Source of the DNA: Deltaproteobacteria bacterium
GTDB taxonomy: Bacteria > Desulfobacterota > Syntrophia > Syntrophales > Smithellaceae
Direction: 5' to 3'
NCBI GenBank assembly: GCA_019136325.1
Contig: JAGVUJ010000165.1
Coordinates: 1-23,966 of the forward strand
DNA length: 23,966 nucleotides
Each line of letters starts with the position of its first letter. The stretch's first letter is position 1. Position numbers and translations under genes: made by a program. The notes below the pieces were generated by a model, which was not told the origin of the DNA, ran no database searches, and saw only the letters and a list, made by a program, of their open reading frames with translations. Shown here one piece after another: positions 22,519 to 23,966 of the stretch.

Positions 22519-23966
22519 TCATGGACTGGAGAATTTTGATTTCATAATCCAGTACATCTGCTTCAAATACAGCGTTGTCAGATAGTTTATCCGCGGACTT
22601 TTGTGTTTAACCGCCAGATAAAAAATGGAGTAAAGAAAAAAAGGCAGTTTGATAAAGTACGGTATTTTCCGGGCGACGTCGTAGGTGAGTTTTTCTCTCA
22701 TGAAATTCGGAAGGGCGGGAAGCACTTTAAAAATGAAATAATAATCGTCGTGATAATCTTTCGACGCCGGTGAACTTTCAAAATAGCTGTGCTTCAGTCC
22801 GCGATGAATCGCATTCAGCGTTTCTTCATTGAGAGCGTTGTGTTCCAATCCTTTTTGGATGATTTCTGTTTTGGGATGGTAGGACATCCAGTAAGGTTCA
22901 ATGATGTCGGGCATATTTTTCAGAAAGAAAAGCCTCGCCTCCTCATTATGTTCCATGGTGTCTCCGGGCAGGCCGACAATATAATCGGCAAAAGAAACAA
23001 TTTTATGCTTTTTCAGGAGGCGCAGCGTGTTTTCAATGTTCGCGTTTGTTTCATGGCGTTTGAGATATTGCTTCCGATAGCCCTCGTTGATGTGTTGAAT
23101 GCCGAAATCCACCCATTGACAGCCGGCTTCTTTAAGCCATACGCAAATTTCCTCGTCAAATAAATTGACGTGGATGTAGCATTTGAAGGGAAGGTTGATT
23201 TCTTTTTTGTATTCCTCCAGAAATTCTTTCAACCAGGTCTTGTCAAAAATAAAAATATCATCCCAGAATTCTATGGTGCGGATATTGTATTTTGCTTTGG
23301 CGATGGAAAGCTCTTCGATGACGTGTTTCACGCTTCGCCGTCTGATGTAAGTTGATTTTTCTTCCGGGATATTTCTGAAAAAATGATTGAAGCAGTAAGA
23401 GCAATTGTATGGACATCCTCTGGAGGCCATGGTGAGATAGTATGTTTTCAGAGGGAATATATCTTTCCAGATTTCCTTGTCATAATGGGGCAGGGAATCG
23501 AGATCCTGGATAAAACCGATCTGTTTCCCCTTGATCAGGGTGTTGTCCTTGGATTTGTACCATGTATTGACGATCGGCTCCGGAGGGCATCCGTTTTCAA
23601 TGTGTTTGATAATTTCGGGAAAAGCCTCTTCTCCTTCGCCGATAACCGCATAATCCACGAACTCATTGGCAATCACGACTTCGGGGACGCAGGAAACATG
23701 GATGCCGCCAAAAACAATTTTAGCCTTTGGGCAAAGCTTTCTGCAAATTGCGGCATAATGCATCGCCCGTTGATAATCAAATGTGACTACGGAAAAAGCA
23801 ATGAGATCCGGCTGATACTCTGTAAGCTGCTTGAATATCAGCTTGTCGTTATTGAAGATTCTGGCCAGGCGTTTGAATTCTCTGGTCAGCCCGTCTTTAA
23901 AAAGAGTCGGCGTATGCATTAATTTTACAGTGTGCCCCGCTCTTTTTGCAATAGCTGAAAGGATCG
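22519..23966 (-). CDS. B12-binding-type radical SAM protein (copy 3), 5' end outside the window
   Basis: About 480 residues visible. The reading frame stays open to the right edge. The 15 codons beyond the ATG at 23919 read ILSAIAKRAGHTVKL and join smoothly to MHTPTLFKDGL, which is the usual first helix and strand of the N-terminal B12-binding domain. The Met at 23919 is therefore internal and the true start lies beyond the window. Counted from that Met, the radical SAM motif CX3CX2C is Cys169/173/176 (SRGCPYNCSYCFNHFF), preceded by IVFGGIHVSCVPE and YAVIGEGEEAFPEI. Later segments VDFGIQHINEGYRKQYLKRHE and ADYIVGLPGDTMEHN are typical of the family. The C-terminal region is basic and hydrophobic (FIKLPFFLYSIFYLAV) and may contact the membrane. 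Product and substrate unknown. Confidence 0.85.
   Translation of the reverse strand, partial: ILSAIAKRAGHTVKLMHTPTLFKDGLTREFKRLARIFNNDKLIFKQLTEYQPDLIAFSVVTFDYQRAMHYAAICRKLCPKAKIVFGGIHVSCVPEVVIANEFVDYAVIGEGEEAFPEIIKHIENGCPPEPIVNTWYKSKDNTLIKGKQIGFIQDLDSLPHYDKEIWKDIFPLKTYYLTMASRGCPYNCSYCFNHFFRNIPEEKSTYIRRRSVKHVIEELSIAKAKYNIRTIEFWDDIFIFDKTWLKEFLEEYKKEINLPFKCYIHVNLFDEEICVWLKEAGCQWVDFGIQHINEGYRKQYLKRHETNANIENTLRLLKKHKIVSFADYIVGLPGDTMEHNEEARLFFLKNMPDIIEPYWMSYHPKTEIIQKGLEHNALNEETLNAIHRGLKHSYFESSPASKDYHDDYYFIFKVLPALPNFMREKLTYDVARKIPYFIKLPFFLYSIFYLAVKHKSPRINYLTTLYLKQMYWIMKSKFSSP

Overview
The window (about 24 kb, moderate GC, no mobile elements) looks like chromosomal DNA of an anaerobic Gram-negative bacterium. 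The gene types fit a syntrophic or fermentative member of the former Deltaproteobacteria (Desulfobacterota, Syntrophus/Smithella-like). This is an inference from a branched-chain amino-acid transporter end followed by a phenylacetate-CoA ligase, a thiolase, outer-membrane FadL-like and phenol-type barrels, several B12-binding radical SAM enzymes, and a biotin synthase that looks adapted to anaerobic life. No 16S or other phylogenetic marker is present, so the assignment stays tentative.

Layout. (a) 1-4.9 kb: the last codons of a LivF/LivG-type ATPase, then phenylacetate-CoA ligase on the plus strand. Convergent to it is a minus-strand pair, a TVP38/TMEM64 membrane protein followed by bioB. 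A thiolase runs divergently from that pair; the shared intergenic region holds a perfect 15-bp palindrome and a promoter for each direction. (b) 4.9-7.0 kb: a large neutral-ceramidase-like lipoprotein on the minus strand with an extended -10 promoter. (c) 7.3-14.1 kb: a plus-strand run of five genes: a GT2 glycosyltransferase lacking its usual membrane anchor, a WecE-type sugar aminotransferase, a large GT-C-like membrane protein, a WecD-like GNAT acetyltransferase, and a second GT-C-like paralogue. Together they read as a pathway that makes dTDP-4-acetamido-4,6-dideoxygalactose (Fuc4NAc) and moves it, or a lipid-linked form, across the membrane onto an unknown acceptor. This combines the enterobacterial-common-antigen sugar chemistry (WecE/WecD) with the logic of the Arn pathway (aminotransferase, GT2, GT-C transferase). 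(d) 14.1-17.3 kb: two minus-strand outer-membrane barrel proteins, a FadL/OmpP1 type and a phenol-degradation MetA-like type. The second has a strong promoter and an approximately 270-nt leader with predicted RNA hairpins. (e) 17.8-19.1 kb: a membrane-anchored metallophosphoesterase (minus) and a tRNA-Thr(CGT) gene (plus). (f) 19.2-24 kb: three minus-strand radical SAM genes with N-terminal B12-binding-like domains; the last runs off the right edge of the window.

The strongest points for follow-up are the biotin synthase that has lost two of the four [2Fe-2S] cluster ligands (E. coli Cys97 and Arg260) but carries a C-terminal CXCX8C motif, and the five-gene amino-sugar/GT-C cassette with its duplicated membrane protein of unknown function.
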